Part shown: positions 33,029 through 41,975 of the stretch, piece by piece
Layout of the letters: each line of letters begins with the position of its first letter
Position numbering within the stretch: the stretch's first letter is position 1
Source of the DNA: JAVVHH01 sp965199665
GTDB lineage: Bacteria > Pseudomonadota > Alphaproteobacteria > Acetobacterales > Acetobacteraceae
Direction of reading: 5' to 3'
Assembly (NCBI GenBank): GCA_965199665.1
Contig: OZ241208.1
Coordinates: forward strand, 3,162,001-3,226,000
DNA: 64,000 bases
Notes under the pieces: generated by a model
The model's input: the letters and a program-made list of their open reading frames with translations, nothing else
Databases searched by the model: none
Told to the model about the DNA's origin: nothing
Position numbers and translations under genes: made by a program

Positions 33029-33988
33029 ATGGTGGCAGACACACTCGACCGGCTTCTAACCGCGCTCGCAGTCCAATTGCATGCTTTCTCCGTGTGTGAA
33101 ATTCAGCAGGGCTGGCGACTTGCCTACCCTCGCTTCGAGGCGATCACGGTCCACTACGTCCTCCAAGGCGAGGGTGTCTTCCGGGTGGGCAACGGCCCAT
33201 GGTTACCCTTCGCGCCGCTGAGCGTCATCGTGATACCTGCTCGTCAAGCCCACGTCGTGGGTGGGGCAGAAGCAACGGTTCAGACGGTGCAAGCCGAGGA
33301 TCACTGCTCGCTGCTGGCCGATGGCCTCGTGAAGTTCACTGCAGGCGATGGTAGCCGCGACATCCTGCTGCTGTGCGGCGCCATTCCCACCGCTCACGGA
33401 AACGCCCTCGGCTTGTTCGACCTGTTGCGCGCGCCCTTGATCGAGAGCTTCGCCGCGGACGGACGGTTGCGGCAAGCCTTCGAACTCATGCTGGCGGAGG
33501 TTGCTCGCCCGGGTCTAGGCACGCAGGCCATGACCGAGGTGCTCATGAAGCAATGCCTCATTGCCCTGCTCCGCCTGCATCTGCTGCAGGACGGCCGAGG
33601 CGCGAACTCGCCGTTGCTCACGGTAGCGCACCATCCACAGCTAGCGCGAGCCGTGGTGGCCATCATCGAGGATCCCGCGGCGCCGCATAGTGTCGAGACC
33701 TTGGCCTCGCGGGCCGGAATGAGCCGCGCCTCGTTCGCCGACCATTTCTCGCGAGCGTTTCAACAAGGGCCGATGGATTTCGTGCAGAAGGCCCGTCTGC
33801 GTGTGGCAGCACGTCTGCTCACCACCACAGACCTGCCGCTCAAAGTCATCGCGAACAGCGTCGGATATGCGGGTGCGGCACCGCTCTCGCGGGCGTTCCG
33901 CGCTGTCTACGGAACGGACCCGGCCAACTATCGAAGTCTCGGCGAGCAAAGGCATCTTTTCCACCCAGACCCCGACAAAGACGTCTGA
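33029..33988 (+). CDS. AraC-family transcriptional regulator (cupin sensor)
   Basis: A 319-aa regulator with an N-terminal AraC-binding-type cupin domain (ITVHYVLQGEGVFRVGNGPW, PLSVIVIPARQAHVV) and a C-terminal double HTH: SVETLASRAGMSRASFADHFSRAFQQGPMDFV and LKVIANSVGYAGAAPLSRAFRAVYGTDPANYR. The ATG at 33029 gives normal family length; the frame is open to 32912 but that part looks non-homologous. It sits 150 bp upstream of the catalase-family gene on the same strand and may regulate it. Confidence 0.88.
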   Translation: MVADTLDRLLTALAVQLHAFSVCEIQQGWRLAYPRFEAITVHYVLQGEGVFRVGNGPWLPFAPLSVIVIPARQAHVVGGAEATVQTVQAEDHCSLLADGLVKFTAGDGSRDILLLCGAIPTAHGNALGLFDLLRAPLIESFAADGRLRQAFELMLAEVARPGLGTQAMTEVLMKQCLIALLRLHLLQDGRGANSPLLTVAHHPQLARAVVAIIEDPAAPHSVETLASRAGMSRASFADHFSRAFQQGPMDFVQKARLRVAARLLTTTDLPLKVIANSVGYAGAAPLSRAFRAVYGTDPANYRSLGEQRHLFHPDPDKDV

Positions 33989-34138
33989 TCATCCAGATCA
34001 GATCCCTATCCGTCCAAAGCGCTTCGGTCCCGGGAACGCGTTCTCGGGCTGGACCTTTGCCTCCTAGTAGCCGGAACGCTGTTGCCACGCGGGTCGACCG
34101 ACTTGGCAGCAACGCGATCACCCCCGGATGGAGGAACA

Positions 34139-35242
34139 ATGTCAGTAACCCAGGACGACCGACTTCCCACGCCATTGCGCTTTGCCGCTTCCATGGAGAC
34201 GCCGGAGGAGAATGAGGCGGAAACCAATGCCGGGCTGATAGAGCAGCTCGGTAAGATAAGCCAGACCACGTTCGAGAACTCCGGCCACGCGATCCGCAGT
34301 GTGCATGCCAAAAGCCATGGTGTGTTGCGTGGTAAGATCGAGATCCTCGACAAATTGCCGCCGACGCTGGCGCAAGGACTATTTGCCAAACCCGGCACCT
34401 TCCCCGTCGCGATGCGGTTCTCGACCCTGCCGGGCGATATCCTGGATGACAGCGTGTCGACGCCACGTGGCCTTGCGGTCAAGGTTATTGGCGTCGAGGG
34501 GGCTCGTCTGCCAGGGAGCGAAAGCGACGTCACGCAGGATTTCGTGATGGTCAATGGTCCCGCTTTCAGCGCGCCGACCGCGGCAAAATTCCTCGGCAAC
34601 CTGAAAATGCTGGCATCGACCACGGACAAGGTCGAGGGCCTTAAGAAGGCGGTATCAGCGGTAGCACGCGGGACGGAGTCTGTGATCGAGGCCTTTGGCG
34701 GCAAAAGCCCGACCGTGATCACCATGGGCGGCCAACCCGAGACGCATATCCTGGGTGAGACGTTCTACTCGCAGGTGCCGATCCTGTATGGCGACTACAT
34801 CGCAAAATTTTCGGTCCGGCCGATCTTCGACCTGTCATTGCTGACCGATGCACCGGTCGATTCAGATGGCCATCCCAACGTGCTCCGCGAGGCGGTGTCC
34901 GACTACTTTGCCACCAAGGGTGGTGAGTGGGAGTTCCGGGTCCAGTTGTGCACCGATCTAGAAACGATGCCGATCGAGGACGCATCCGTGGTCTGGCCGG
35001 AAGAGACGAGTCCCTATATTCCGGTCGCGCGGCTGACGGTCGAGCCACAGCCCTCATGGGATCCTGCGATGGTTGCTGCAATTGATGAAGGCCTTGCGTT
35101 CAGTCCATGGCATGGACTTGCGGCGCATCGCCCGCTCGGCTCAGTGATGCGAGCACGTAACGAGACTTACTTAAGCTCCGTCGAGTTCCGGGGCAAGCAC
35201 AATGGTTGCCCGATGCATGAACCCAAAGCAAGAATCACCTGA
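34139..35242 (+). CDS. catalase-family (SrpA-like) peroxidase
   Basis: A 367-aa heme protein of the small catalase-related family. The N-terminal third carries ENSGHAIRSVHAKSHGVLRG, with the distal His in SVHAKSHGV, and MRFSTLPGDILDDSVSTPRGLAVKVIG, matching the catalase fold. The C-terminal segment FSPWHGLAAHRPLGSVMRARNETY carries the R-x-x-x-Y-type proximal region. It is shorter than classical catalases (about 480 aa), like SrpA-type proteins, which may use organic peroxides. The ATG at 34139 follows GGAGGAACA. No export signal. Confidence 0.87.
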   Translation: MSVTQDDRLPTPLRFAASMETPEENEAETNAGLIEQLGKISQTTFENSGHAIRSVHAKSHGVLRGKIEILDKLPPTLAQGLFAKPGTFPVAMRFSTLPGDILDDSVSTPRGLAVKVIGVEGARLPGSESDVTQDFVMVNGPAFSAPTAAKFLGNLKMLASTTDKVEGLKKAVSAVARGTESVIEAFGGKSPTVITMGGQPETHILGETFYSQVPILYGDYIAKFSVRPIFDLSLLTDAPVDSDGHPNVLREAVSDYFATKGGEWEFRVQLCTDLETMPIEDASVVWPEETSPYIPVARLTVEPQPSWDPAMVAAIDEGLAFSPWHGLAAHRPLGSVMRARNETYLSSVEFRGKHNGCPMHEPKARIT

Positions 35243-35376
35243 AAGATTAAAACTCGCTCTTGCGCCATGATGAAGCACCAAGCTGCTTTATCACGGTACG
35301 AGTAACTTGAACGAGGTGCGTCTTTCCGAATAATTTAGTGACACAGCCCGTTACTGCCGCCTGTGTCTAGTATTCT

Positions 35377-35391
35377 ATTCTCGAAGAGAAT
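35377..35391 (+). promoter_or_regulatory. small inverted repeat upstream of the VOC gene
   Basis: ATTCTC-GAA-GAGAAT (35377-35391) is a perfect six-base inverted repeat about 100 bp before the VOC start at 35490. It could be a regulator site or part of a hairpin; there is no T run to suggest a terminator. Confidence 0.3.
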
Positions 35392-35489
35392 CCTACTCAG
35401 GAATAGCCGAAAGGCTCGTTCGGTACCCTCGTCCGCGTCTATCCGGCGCCAATTTCCGCTACTGTTGGGAATACAGGTGACGTGAGATT

Positions 35490-35915
35490 ATGACACATCC
35501 AACTAGGAGAAGATGCGTGCTGTTCCACACCATGGTCGGGTCCAACGACATTGATCGGTCCAAGCGCTTTTATGACACCGTCCTCGGCACTCTTGGGGTG
35601 GGAGGAGCGACGCTGAACGTGGCCGATAGTGGTCATACTCGGCTTATCTACCGTGGTCAGGAAGGTACTGCCTTTATCGTCACTCAGCCCATCAACGACG
35701 AACCCGCGACCATCGCCAACGGTGGCACCGTTGCGTTCCAGTGCAACTCGCCTGAGCAGGTAAAGCAGTTCCACGACGTTGCGGTAGCGTCCGGCGGCAC
35801 GTCGATCGAGGCTCCCCCCGGACCCCGGGAGACAGCATCCATGGGCACAATCGAGCTGGCTTACGTTCGTGATCCTGATGGCAATAAGCTTTGCGGCATT
35901 CACTTCCCAAAGTGA
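35490..35915 (+). CDS. VOC family protein
   Basis: A 141-aa vicinal-oxygen-chelate protein with the paired beta-alpha-beta-beta-beta modules: VLFHTMVGSNDIDRSKRFYD and the C-terminal GTIELAYVRDPDGNKLCGIHF with the Glu and His metal-ligand positions. Such proteins act as glyoxalases, dioxygenases or antibiotic-binding proteins; the substrate cannot be told. The length and the PPGPRETASMGTIELAYVRDPDG segment resemble the lactoylglutathione lyase-like group. Confidence 0.87.
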   Translation: MTHPTRRRCVLFHTMVGSNDIDRSKRFYDTVLGTLGVGGATLNVADSGHTRLIYRGQEGTAFIVTQPINDEPATIANGGTVAFQCNSPEQVKQFHDVAVASGGTSIEAPPGPRETASMGTIELAYVRDPDGNKLCGIHFPK

Positions 35916-36457
35916 TTGAGGCGTCGCTTAGGGACTAGCCGATGGCGAAATGGCGGCTTCAACGGCCAAAGGCATTCAGCCATGACCGAACTTGCTGCCG
36001 CTCGACCATTCTCGTTACACCGTTCGTGTCCTGAACCGATGCTGCCGCTGATAATCCCATCATCGATCACTGTCGTGGCGCTCCTAGCGGTCACGGTGGC
36101 GCTAGTGTTCCAGCCGATTTGGGGACGAACAAGCTGAGCTGGTGCACGATCACCGGAATGTAGCCAATTGCATACTGAATGGTGATCATCGCCAGTGTCG
36201 CGGCCAAGCGCCTGGGTGACAGCAACAGCGCTGTCCCTCCGACACTTGCGGTCAAAGCCCACTTTGCGGCGAGTAAGCACATCGAGCATCGGCGCCGTCC
36301 CATGAGGCCTTTCCCAGGTTCGACAAACCTCTTAGACGCGCGCTAGGCTTTCAAGAGTTGTCGACAATCCTTCCTTGATTGCCGGCAAATCAAATGCCAT
36401 ACCGCTTGTAATTAGAAGGACGGCGGAGTGGAACTCGACGACAGATCCGAAGGAATA
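35916..36457. other. intergenic region before the GntR gene
   Basis: About 540 bp. On the minus strand 36303-36091 encodes a 70-residue hydrophobic stretch (LAATLAMITIQYAIGYIPVI) that could be the end of a lost membrane protein, but it has no recognisable family or start. No other gene is supported. The promoter of the downstream catabolic block is probably near 36380-36440. Confidence 0.3.
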
Positions 36458-37165
36458 ATGTCCGACAGCGGCGATAGCCGGCCGGCGGCGCCTCAGGATC
36501 CGGTCTCTCGCGGACCGGTCGAACCATTGGTAGCGATCATCGACGCTCGCCTCCGGGGCATGCTGGCTGATGGAGTGCTGACGGCCGGCGCTAAACTGAA
36601 CGAGAACGCGCTGGCGCAGCAAATGCGGGTCAGCCGCTCCGCGTTGCGTGAGGCCGTGCGCCGACTAGAGCAATCAGCCTTGGTGACGATCATCCCGAAC
36701 AGGGGCGTGTTCGTGCGCCAGCTGGCGCTCCCGGAGATGTTCGACCTGTTTGACGTCCATGCCGGGCTCGCCCGCAGCGCCGGCCGGCTGGTAGCTTCCC
36801 GCATCGGCGCGGACCAGCGGCAAGTGCTGGAGCAATGCCATGAAGCCATGGTGCAAGCTCTCGCCGACGGCGCGATCGAGCAGTATCGGCAGCTGAACGG
36901 GCGCTTTCATCGGGACCTGTTCGCGTTCACCGGTAACCCGCGCCTCAGCGCGCTGCACGCGATGATCGCGACCGAGTTGCAGCTGTCGCGGCGGCATAAC
37001 CTCGGGACGCTGTACCAGCTTCGCTGCTCCGTTCAGGAGCATGGCCGCATCCTGGAAGGCATCCGGGCGGGGGATGAAACTCGTACTGCAAAGGCATTCG
37101 AACAGCACGTGCTAAACGGTAAGCGACGCATGCTGGAGACGGTGGGAACCGCTAGCCCCGCCTGA
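36458..37165 (+). CDS. GntR-family transcriptional regulator (FCD/FadR type)
   Basis: A 235-aa regulator. The N-terminal winged helix reads LRGMLADGVLTAGAKLNENA and VSRSALREAVRRLEQSALVT, then IPNRGVFVRQL. The C-terminal FCD effector domain is all-helical with metal-ligand candidates (DVHAGLARSAGRL, LNGRFHRDLFAF, VQEHGRILEGI). The ATG at 36458 follows GAAGGAATA. It is 50 bp upstream of the TRAP binding-protein gene and most likely regulates the transporter and catabolic genes. Confidence 0.9.
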   Translation: MSDSGDSRPAAPQDPVSRGPVEPLVAIIDARLRGMLADGVLTAGAKLNENALAQQMRVSRSALREAVRRLEQSALVTIIPNRGVFVRQLALPEMFDLFDVHAGLARSAGRLVASRIGADQRQVLEQCHEAMVQALADGAIEQYRQLNGRFHRDLFAFTGNPRLSALHAMIATELQLSRRHNLGTLYQLRCSVQEHGRILEGIRAGDETRTAKAFEQHVLNGKRRMLETVGTASPA

Positions 37166-37214
37166 ACAAACAAAGACAGGAGCGTCAACGCTCCAGATTG
37201 AGGGAGAGACCATC

Positions 37215-38222
37215 ATGATCATGACTCGCCGCACCCTTGTTGCCGGCGCTACCGCCCTCGCAGCACCAACAATCCTGCACCGCCCGGCCGAAGCTGCTGA
37301 GTTCAACTGGAAGTTCGCCACCAATATTCCGCCGACGCATCCGTCCAACGCGCAGGCACAAGCCGCCATTGACCGCATCCGCGAGCAGTCGGGCGGGCGG
37401 GTGAACATCACGCTGTTTCCGAACAACCAGCTCGGTGGCGATACCGACATGTTAAGCCAGTTGCGGTCCGGCGCGATCCAACTCTTCCCGATCTCCGGCC
37501 TGATCGTACAGACGGTGGTGCCCGAGGCGGGAGCCAACGGCATCGGTTGGGCATTCAAGGATTACGATACAGTCTGGGCCGCGATGGACGGCGAGTTCGG
37601 CGTCGCGATCCGCAAGAAGATCGAGGCCGCCGGCATCCATCCGTTTGAAAAAATTTGGGATAACGGCTTCCGGCAGATTACCTCCAGCCGCGGCCCGATC
37701 GCGTTACCGGACGATCTCCGCGGCTTCAAGATCCGCATCCCGGTGATGCCGATCCTGACCTCCCTGTTCGAGAGCATGGGCGCCGGCCCGAGCAGCATCA
37801 ACATTAAGGAAGCCTACTCCGCTCTGCAGACCAAGCTGGTCGACGGCGAGGAAAATCCGTTGGCGCTGATCGACAGCTGGAAGTTCTACGAGGTGCAGCG
37901 ATACTGCTCGTTGACCAGCCATGTCTGGGACGGGCTCTGGATCCTAGCCAACACGCGCGCCTTCAATCGTCTGCCGCCAGACTTGCAGGAGATCGTCAGC
38001 AAGAACATCAACCAGGCAGCCATCGGCCAACGGGCTGACCTGCGCAAGTTGAACGACGGTCTGCAGGCGACGCTCGAGAAGCAGGGCTTGCAGTTCAACC
38101 GGCCGGAGCCGGAGCCGTTCCGGGCCAAGCTGCGCGAGGCCGGGTTCTACCGGCAGTGGCAGCAGAAGTTCGGGCCGGAGCTATGGGCGGCGCTGGAGAA
38201 ATATACCGGAAAGCTGGCCTGA
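37215..38222 (+). CDS. dctP: TRAP transporter substrate-binding protein (DctP type)
   Basis: A 335-aa periplasmic binding protein of a tripartite ATP-independent transporter, which takes up organic acids using a sodium gradient. The N-terminus MIMTRRTLVAGATALAAPTI is a twin-arginine-like signal. The DctP pattern is clear: SNAQAQAAIDRIREQSGGRV, LFPNNQLGGDTDMLSQLRSG, LRGFKIRIPVMPILTSLF with the ligand-carboxylate Arg, and DGEENPLALIDSWKFYEVQR. It follows AGGGAGAGACC. The permease gene follows after 10 bp. Confidence 0.93.
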   Translation: MIMTRRTLVAGATALAAPTILHRPAEAAEFNWKFATNIPPTHPSNAQAQAAIDRIREQSGGRVNITLFPNNQLGGDTDMLSQLRSGAIQLFPISGLIVQTVVPEAGANGIGWAFKDYDTVWAAMDGEFGVAIRKKIEAAGIHPFEKIWDNGFRQITSSRGPIALPDDLRGFKIRIPVMPILTSLFESMGAGPSSINIKEAYSALQTKLVDGEENPLALIDSWKFYEVQRYCSLTSHVWDGLWILANTRAFNRLPPDLQEIVSKNINQAAIGQRADLRKLNDGLQATLEKQGLQFNRPEPEPFRAKLREAGFYRQWQQKFGPELWAALEKYTGKLA

Positions 38223-38232
38223 GGGCGCCGTG

Positions 38233-40089
38233 ATGGAGGCGGCGATGGCCGAAGCGACCGGCGCCGGGCAGAGGCTGGCGCATCGCCTCGAGCGGCTGGT
38301 CCTCGGCCTGGCCGAGCCGCTCGCTGCCCTCTTGGTGGTGGTCGAAGTGCTGGTGCTGGCGGCCGGCGTCTTCGCCCGCTACGTCCTGAATCGCCCGCTC
38401 GTCTGGTCCGACGAGCTGGCCTCGGCGCTGTTTCTGTGGCTGGCCATGCTCGGCGCCGTGATCGCGCTCGGCCGCGGCGAGCACATGCGGCTGACGGCGG
38501 TGGTGAACATGCTACCCCCACCGCTCCGCCCGTGGCTGGACGCGTTCGGGCTGGCGGTCTCGGCCGCCTGCACCCTCATGCTCGTCAACCCGGCGCTCGA
38601 GCATGTGCAGCAGCAATGGAGCGTCACCACGCCCGCGCTGGGCATCCATGACGGGCTGCGGGTCGCGGCGATCCTGGTCGGGTCCGCCGCGATGGCGCTG
38701 CTGGCGCTGATGCGATTGTTCGGCCGCGCCCCGCTGCTTCATGCGGCATCTGCGGTCGCGGTGGTGCTGGTCGCGTGCGCGTTGTTCTACGCGGCGCAGA
38801 ACTGGCTGACGGAGTTGGGCAACGCGAACCTGGTGCTGTTCTTTGTCGTGCTGGTGGGGCTGTGCGTGGCGAGCGGCACGCCCATCGCCTTCGCCTTCGG
38901 CGCTGCGACCCTGGCTTATCTCGCCACCACCACCGACATGCCACTGTCCATAGTTGCCGACCGTATCGACGAGGGCACGTCCGAACTGATCCTGCTCGCG
39001 GTGCCGATGTTCATCCTGCTAGGCCTGCTCATCGAGTTGATGGGGCTGGCGCAGGCGCTGATCGCATTCCTGGTGGCGCTGCTCGGCCATGTCCGCGGCG
39101 GGCTGAGCTACGCCCTGCTGGCCGGCATGTATCTCGTCTCCGGCATCTCGGGATCCAAGGCGGCGGACATGGCGGCGATCGCGCCCAGCCTGTTCCCCGG
39201 CATGCGGCAGCGGGGCGCGCATCCGGGCGAGCTCGTGGCGCAATTGGCCGCTTCGGGTGCGATGAGCGAGACGATCCCACCCTCGCTGGTGCTGATCACC
39301 ATCGGCTCCTCGGCCGGCGTCTCGATCGCCGGGCTGTTCACCGGTGGCATGTTGCCCGCGGCCGTCGGTGCGCTCGCGCTGGTCGTCATCGTGCGTCTGC
39401 GCTCCAAGCGGAGCGACCGGCTGGCCGAGCGGCCAAGCGGGAAGGCTATCGCCCGCAGCTTCCTTATCGCGCTGCCGGCGCTGGCGCTGCCGTTCCTGAT
39501 CCGCGCTGCCGTGGTCGACGGCGTGGCCACGGCGACCGAAGTCAGCACGGTCGGCATCGGCTACACGATCGTGGCCGGGCTGCTGCTGTATCGCCGCTGG
39601 CCGTGGCGCCGGGTGTATCCCATGCTGGTCGACACCGCGGCACTCGCCGGCGCGATCTTGCTGATCATCGGCATGGCGACCGCAATGGCGTGGGCACTGA
39701 CGCAATCCGGGTTCAGCCAGCAATTGGTCGCGGCGATGGGGGCGGTGCCCGGCGGCAAGGTCGGCTTCATGGCCGTGTCGGTCGTCGTCTTTGCCATTCT
39801 CGGGTCGGTGCTAGAGGGCATCCCTGCCATCGTTCTGCTCGGGCCGCTGCTGTTCCCGGCGGCTCGCGCGCTAGGCGTGCACGACGTGCACTACGCCATG
39901 ACCATGGTTCTGGCGATGGGGTTGGGCCTGTTCGCGCCGCCCTTCGGTGTCGGGTTCTATTTTTCCTGCGCCATCGGCGGGGCGACGCCGGACGAGGCGT
40001 GGGGCCGCGTGTGGCCCTATCTCGGCGCCTTGCTGGCTGCTGTGATCCTGGTCGCTGCCGTGCCCTGGATCTCCATTGGGTTCCTGTAA
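38233..40089 (+). CDS. TRAP transporter permease, fused small and large subunits (DctQM)
   Basis: A 618-aa membrane protein joining both TRAP membrane subunits. Residues 1-190 are the DctQ-like part (AGVFARYVLNRPLVWSDELA, ALGRGEHMRLTAVVNMLPPP) and residues 195-618 the DctM part with the repeated transporter core (FGAATLAYLATTTDMPLSIV, LAVPMFILLGLLIELMGLAQ, SGISGSKAADMAAIAPSLFP, IPPSLVLITIGSSAGVSIAG). Sixteen or so helices are expected. The ATG at 38233 (or GTG at 38230) follows the DctP stop by 10 bp. The LysR gene begins two bases after its stop. Confidence 0.93.
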   Translation: MEAAMAEATGAGQRLAHRLERLVLGLAEPLAALLVVVEVLVLAAGVFARYVLNRPLVWSDELASALFLWLAMLGAVIALGRGEHMRLTAVVNMLPPPLRPWLDAFGLAVSAACTLMLVNPALEHVQQQWSVTTPALGIHDGLRVAAILVGSAAMALLALMRLFGRAPLLHAASAVAVVLVACALFYAAQNWLTELGNANLVLFFVVLVGLCVASGTPIAFAFGAATLAYLATTTDMPLSIVADRIDEGTSELILLAVPMFILLGLLIELMGLAQALIAFLVALLGHVRGGLSYALLAGMYLVSGISGSKAADMAAIAPSLFPGMRQRGAHPGELVAQLAASGAMSETIPPSLVLITIGSSAGVSIAGLFTGGMLPAAVGALALVVIVRLRSKRSDRLAERPSGKAIARSFLIALPALALPFLIRAAVVDGVATATEVSTVGIGYTIVAGLLLYRRWPWRRVYPMLVDTAALAGAILLIIGMATAMAWALTQSGFSQQLVAAMGAVPGGKVGFMAVSVVVFAILGSVLEGIPAIVLLGPLLFPAARALGVHDVHYAMTMVLAMGLGLFAPPFGVGFYFSCAIGGATPDEAWGRVWPYLGALLAAVILVAAVPWISIGFL

Positions 40090-40091
40090 CC

Positions 40092-41009
40092 GTGGACATG
40101 CTCGCTACCCTGCGGCTGTTCCGCCAAGTGGTGAAGCGCGGCAGCATCACGGCCGCCGGCCGGGCGCTGGGCATGTCGGCGACCGCGGCGTCACGCCAGA
40201 TGCAGGAACTCGAGGCGGCGTTGCAGGCACGTCTGGTCAACCGAACCACGCGCAACGTTTCCGCAACGGAGGCCGGCCAGCACCTGTTCGACCGCCTGGG
40301 CCCCTTGCTAGAGGACCTCGACAGCGTACTGCGCACGGCTGGCGACGAGCATGGCCAGCCGACCGGCACTCTGCGCGTCGTGGCGCGGCGCTCCTTTGGC
40401 CTGCTTCATGTCGCGCCGACCATCGCCAGCTTCCATGCGCGCTTTCCGCAGGTCTCGGTCGAGCTGATGCTGACCGAAGTGATGGACCTCCGCCCATCCA
40501 GTGGCGTAGACGTAGTGATCCGGTTGGGCCGGCCGGACGAGAAATCGCTGCACTCGACGCGCCTAGCCGCCGATCGCCGCGTGCTGTGCGCCAGCCCAGC
40601 CTACCTCGCCCGGGTTACGCCGCCGGCCGAGCCTGGAGACTGCGCGCGGCACGCCTGCTTGGCCTACCATCGGGAGGACGAGCCCGCGCTGTGGATTTTT
40701 GAGCAGGACGGAAAGCGGCGCGACATCGCGGTGACCGGGCCCCTGCGCAGCAATAGCGGCGAGGTGCTGCACCGGGCTGCCCTGGATGGCCTTGGCCTGG
40801 CCCTGCTTCCCGCCTGGATGGTGGCCGACGACGTCGATACCGGGAAGCTGCAGCCTTGCTTGCCGGACATCCGAGCCTACCCGGCCGGCTACCAAGCCGA
40901 GATCTACGCCGTGCATGCGCGCGCCGAGTTCGTTCCCGCCAAGATCACGGCCTTCATCGCGCATCTAACCGGGCAAGTGCCTCCCCATAGCCTGTCATTA
41001 TCCCTGTGA
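40092..41009 (+). CDS. LysR-family transcriptional regulator
   Basis: A 305-aa regulator with an N-terminal winged HTH (LFRQVVKRGSITAAGRALGM, SATAASRQMQELEAALQARL) and a C-terminal periplasmic-binding-like effector domain (FHARFPQVSVELMLTEVMDL, LRSNSGEVLHRAALDGLGLALLP). The AtzR/CrgA-like layout fits regulators of adjacent catabolic genes. GTG at 40092 gives the usual start; an ATG lies two codons later. It is unusual in being in line with, not divergent from, the genes it may control. Confidence 0.92.
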   Translation: MDMLATLRLFRQVVKRGSITAAGRALGMSATAASRQMQELEAALQARLVNRTTRNVSATEAGQHLFDRLGPLLEDLDSVLRTAGDEHGQPTGTLRVVARRSFGLLHVAPTIASFHARFPQVSVELMLTEVMDLRPSSGVDVVIRLGRPDEKSLHSTRLAADRRVLCASPAYLARVTPPAEPGDCARHACLAYHREDEPALWIFEQDGKRRDIAVTGPLRSNSGEVLHRAALDGLGLALLPAWMVADDVDTGKLQPCLPDIRAYPAGYQAEIYAVHARAEFVPAKITAFIAHLTGQVPPHSLSLSL

Positions 41010-41094
41010 GCGGGACGGTGTTTCACCGCAACAACGGCTACCGGCGGCCGCGTCGCGCGCCGACATTGTGGAACATAACGCAGGGAGGACGATC

Positions 41095-41967
41095 GTGTTG
41101 AACATCACCCAATTGCAACCATCGCTGGGCGCCCGGGTCAGCGGGCTCGATCTTACCAACGAGATCGACGACACGACCTTCGCCAGCGTGCGCCACGCAT
41201 TCGAGCGCTATTCCGTGCTCGTGTTCCCGGACCAGCACATCACCAACGAGCAGCAGATCCGCTTCAGCGAGCGCTTCGGCCCGCTCGAGGCGACCCGGGC
41301 GGGGGCGAACGGCGCCGGCAGCAAGCTCATCGTGCTGACCAACATCGGCGCCGACGGCAGCATCGGAACGCCGTCGGACAAGCAGGTGCTCAACAACCGC
41401 GCCAACCAGGTCTGGCATTCCGACTCCTCGTTCAAGCCGATGCCGGCCCGCGCGTCGCTGCTCTCGGCCCGCGAGATCCCGTCACAGGGCGGCGATACCC
41501 AGTATGCCAGCATGCGCGCCGCCTACGCCGCGCTGCCGGACGACGACAAGCGCCTCGTCGATAGCTTGGTCGCTGAACACGATTTCGGCTGGTCCCGCTC
41601 GCGCATTGACGCGGCGCTGGTGACGGATGCCGAGCGTGCCGCCAACCCGCCGGTGCGCCAGGCTGTCGTGGTGGACAGTCCCCATGGCAAGGCGCTTTAC
41701 CTCGGCGCCCATGCCCGCCGCATCGAGGGTATGGACGAGGCAGAAGGCCGTGCCCTGATCGATCGCTTGATCGCGTTCGGGACGCAGGAGCGGTTCGTCT
41801 ATAGCCATCGCTGGGCACCGCACGACCTGATCCTGTGGGACAATCGGGCCGTGCTGCACCGTGCGACGCCGTTCAAGAGCAGCAACGAGCGGCGCCACAT
41901 GGTGCGCACCACCGTGGCGGGCACGGAGCCGACGCTTCGCGCAGCACAGGCACAAGCTGCGGAATAG
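41095..41967 (+). CDS. TauD/TfdA-family Fe(II)/2-oxoglutarate dioxygenase
   Basis: A 290-aa dioxygenase. Iron ligands are visible in NQVWHSDSSFKPMPAR (H-x-D) and in LWDNRAVLHRATPF, followed by the 2-oxoglutarate Arg region RRHMVRTTVAG. The first residues (NITQLQPSLGARVSGLDLTN) are the typical TfdA/TauD opening. The GTG at 41095 lies six bases after GGGAGG (a TTG at 41098 is the next option). It starts the run dioxygenase, GMC oxidoreductase, RraA aldolase, MFS carrier, hydroxyacid oxidase, so it probably makes the first hydroxylation of the imported compound. Confidence 0.88.
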   Translation: MLNITQLQPSLGARVSGLDLTNEIDDTTFASVRHAFERYSVLVFPDQHITNEQQIRFSERFGPLEATRAGANGAGSKLIVLTNIGADGSIGTPSDKQVLNNRANQVWHSDSSFKPMPARASLLSAREIPSQGGDTQYASMRAAYAALPDDDKRLVDSLVAEHDFGWSRSRIDAALVTDAERAANPPVRQAVVVDSPHGKALYLGAHARRIEGMDEAEGRALIDRLIAFGTQERFVYSHRWAPHDLILWDNRAVLHRATPFKSSNERRHMVRTTVAGTEPTLRAAQAQAAE

Positions 41968-41975
41968 GCAATTCC

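Noticed and set aside
38775..40091. Upstream open extension of the LysR frame inside the TRAP permease
   Set aside because: It is an out-of-frame reading of the permease; the LysR HTH starts at 40092.
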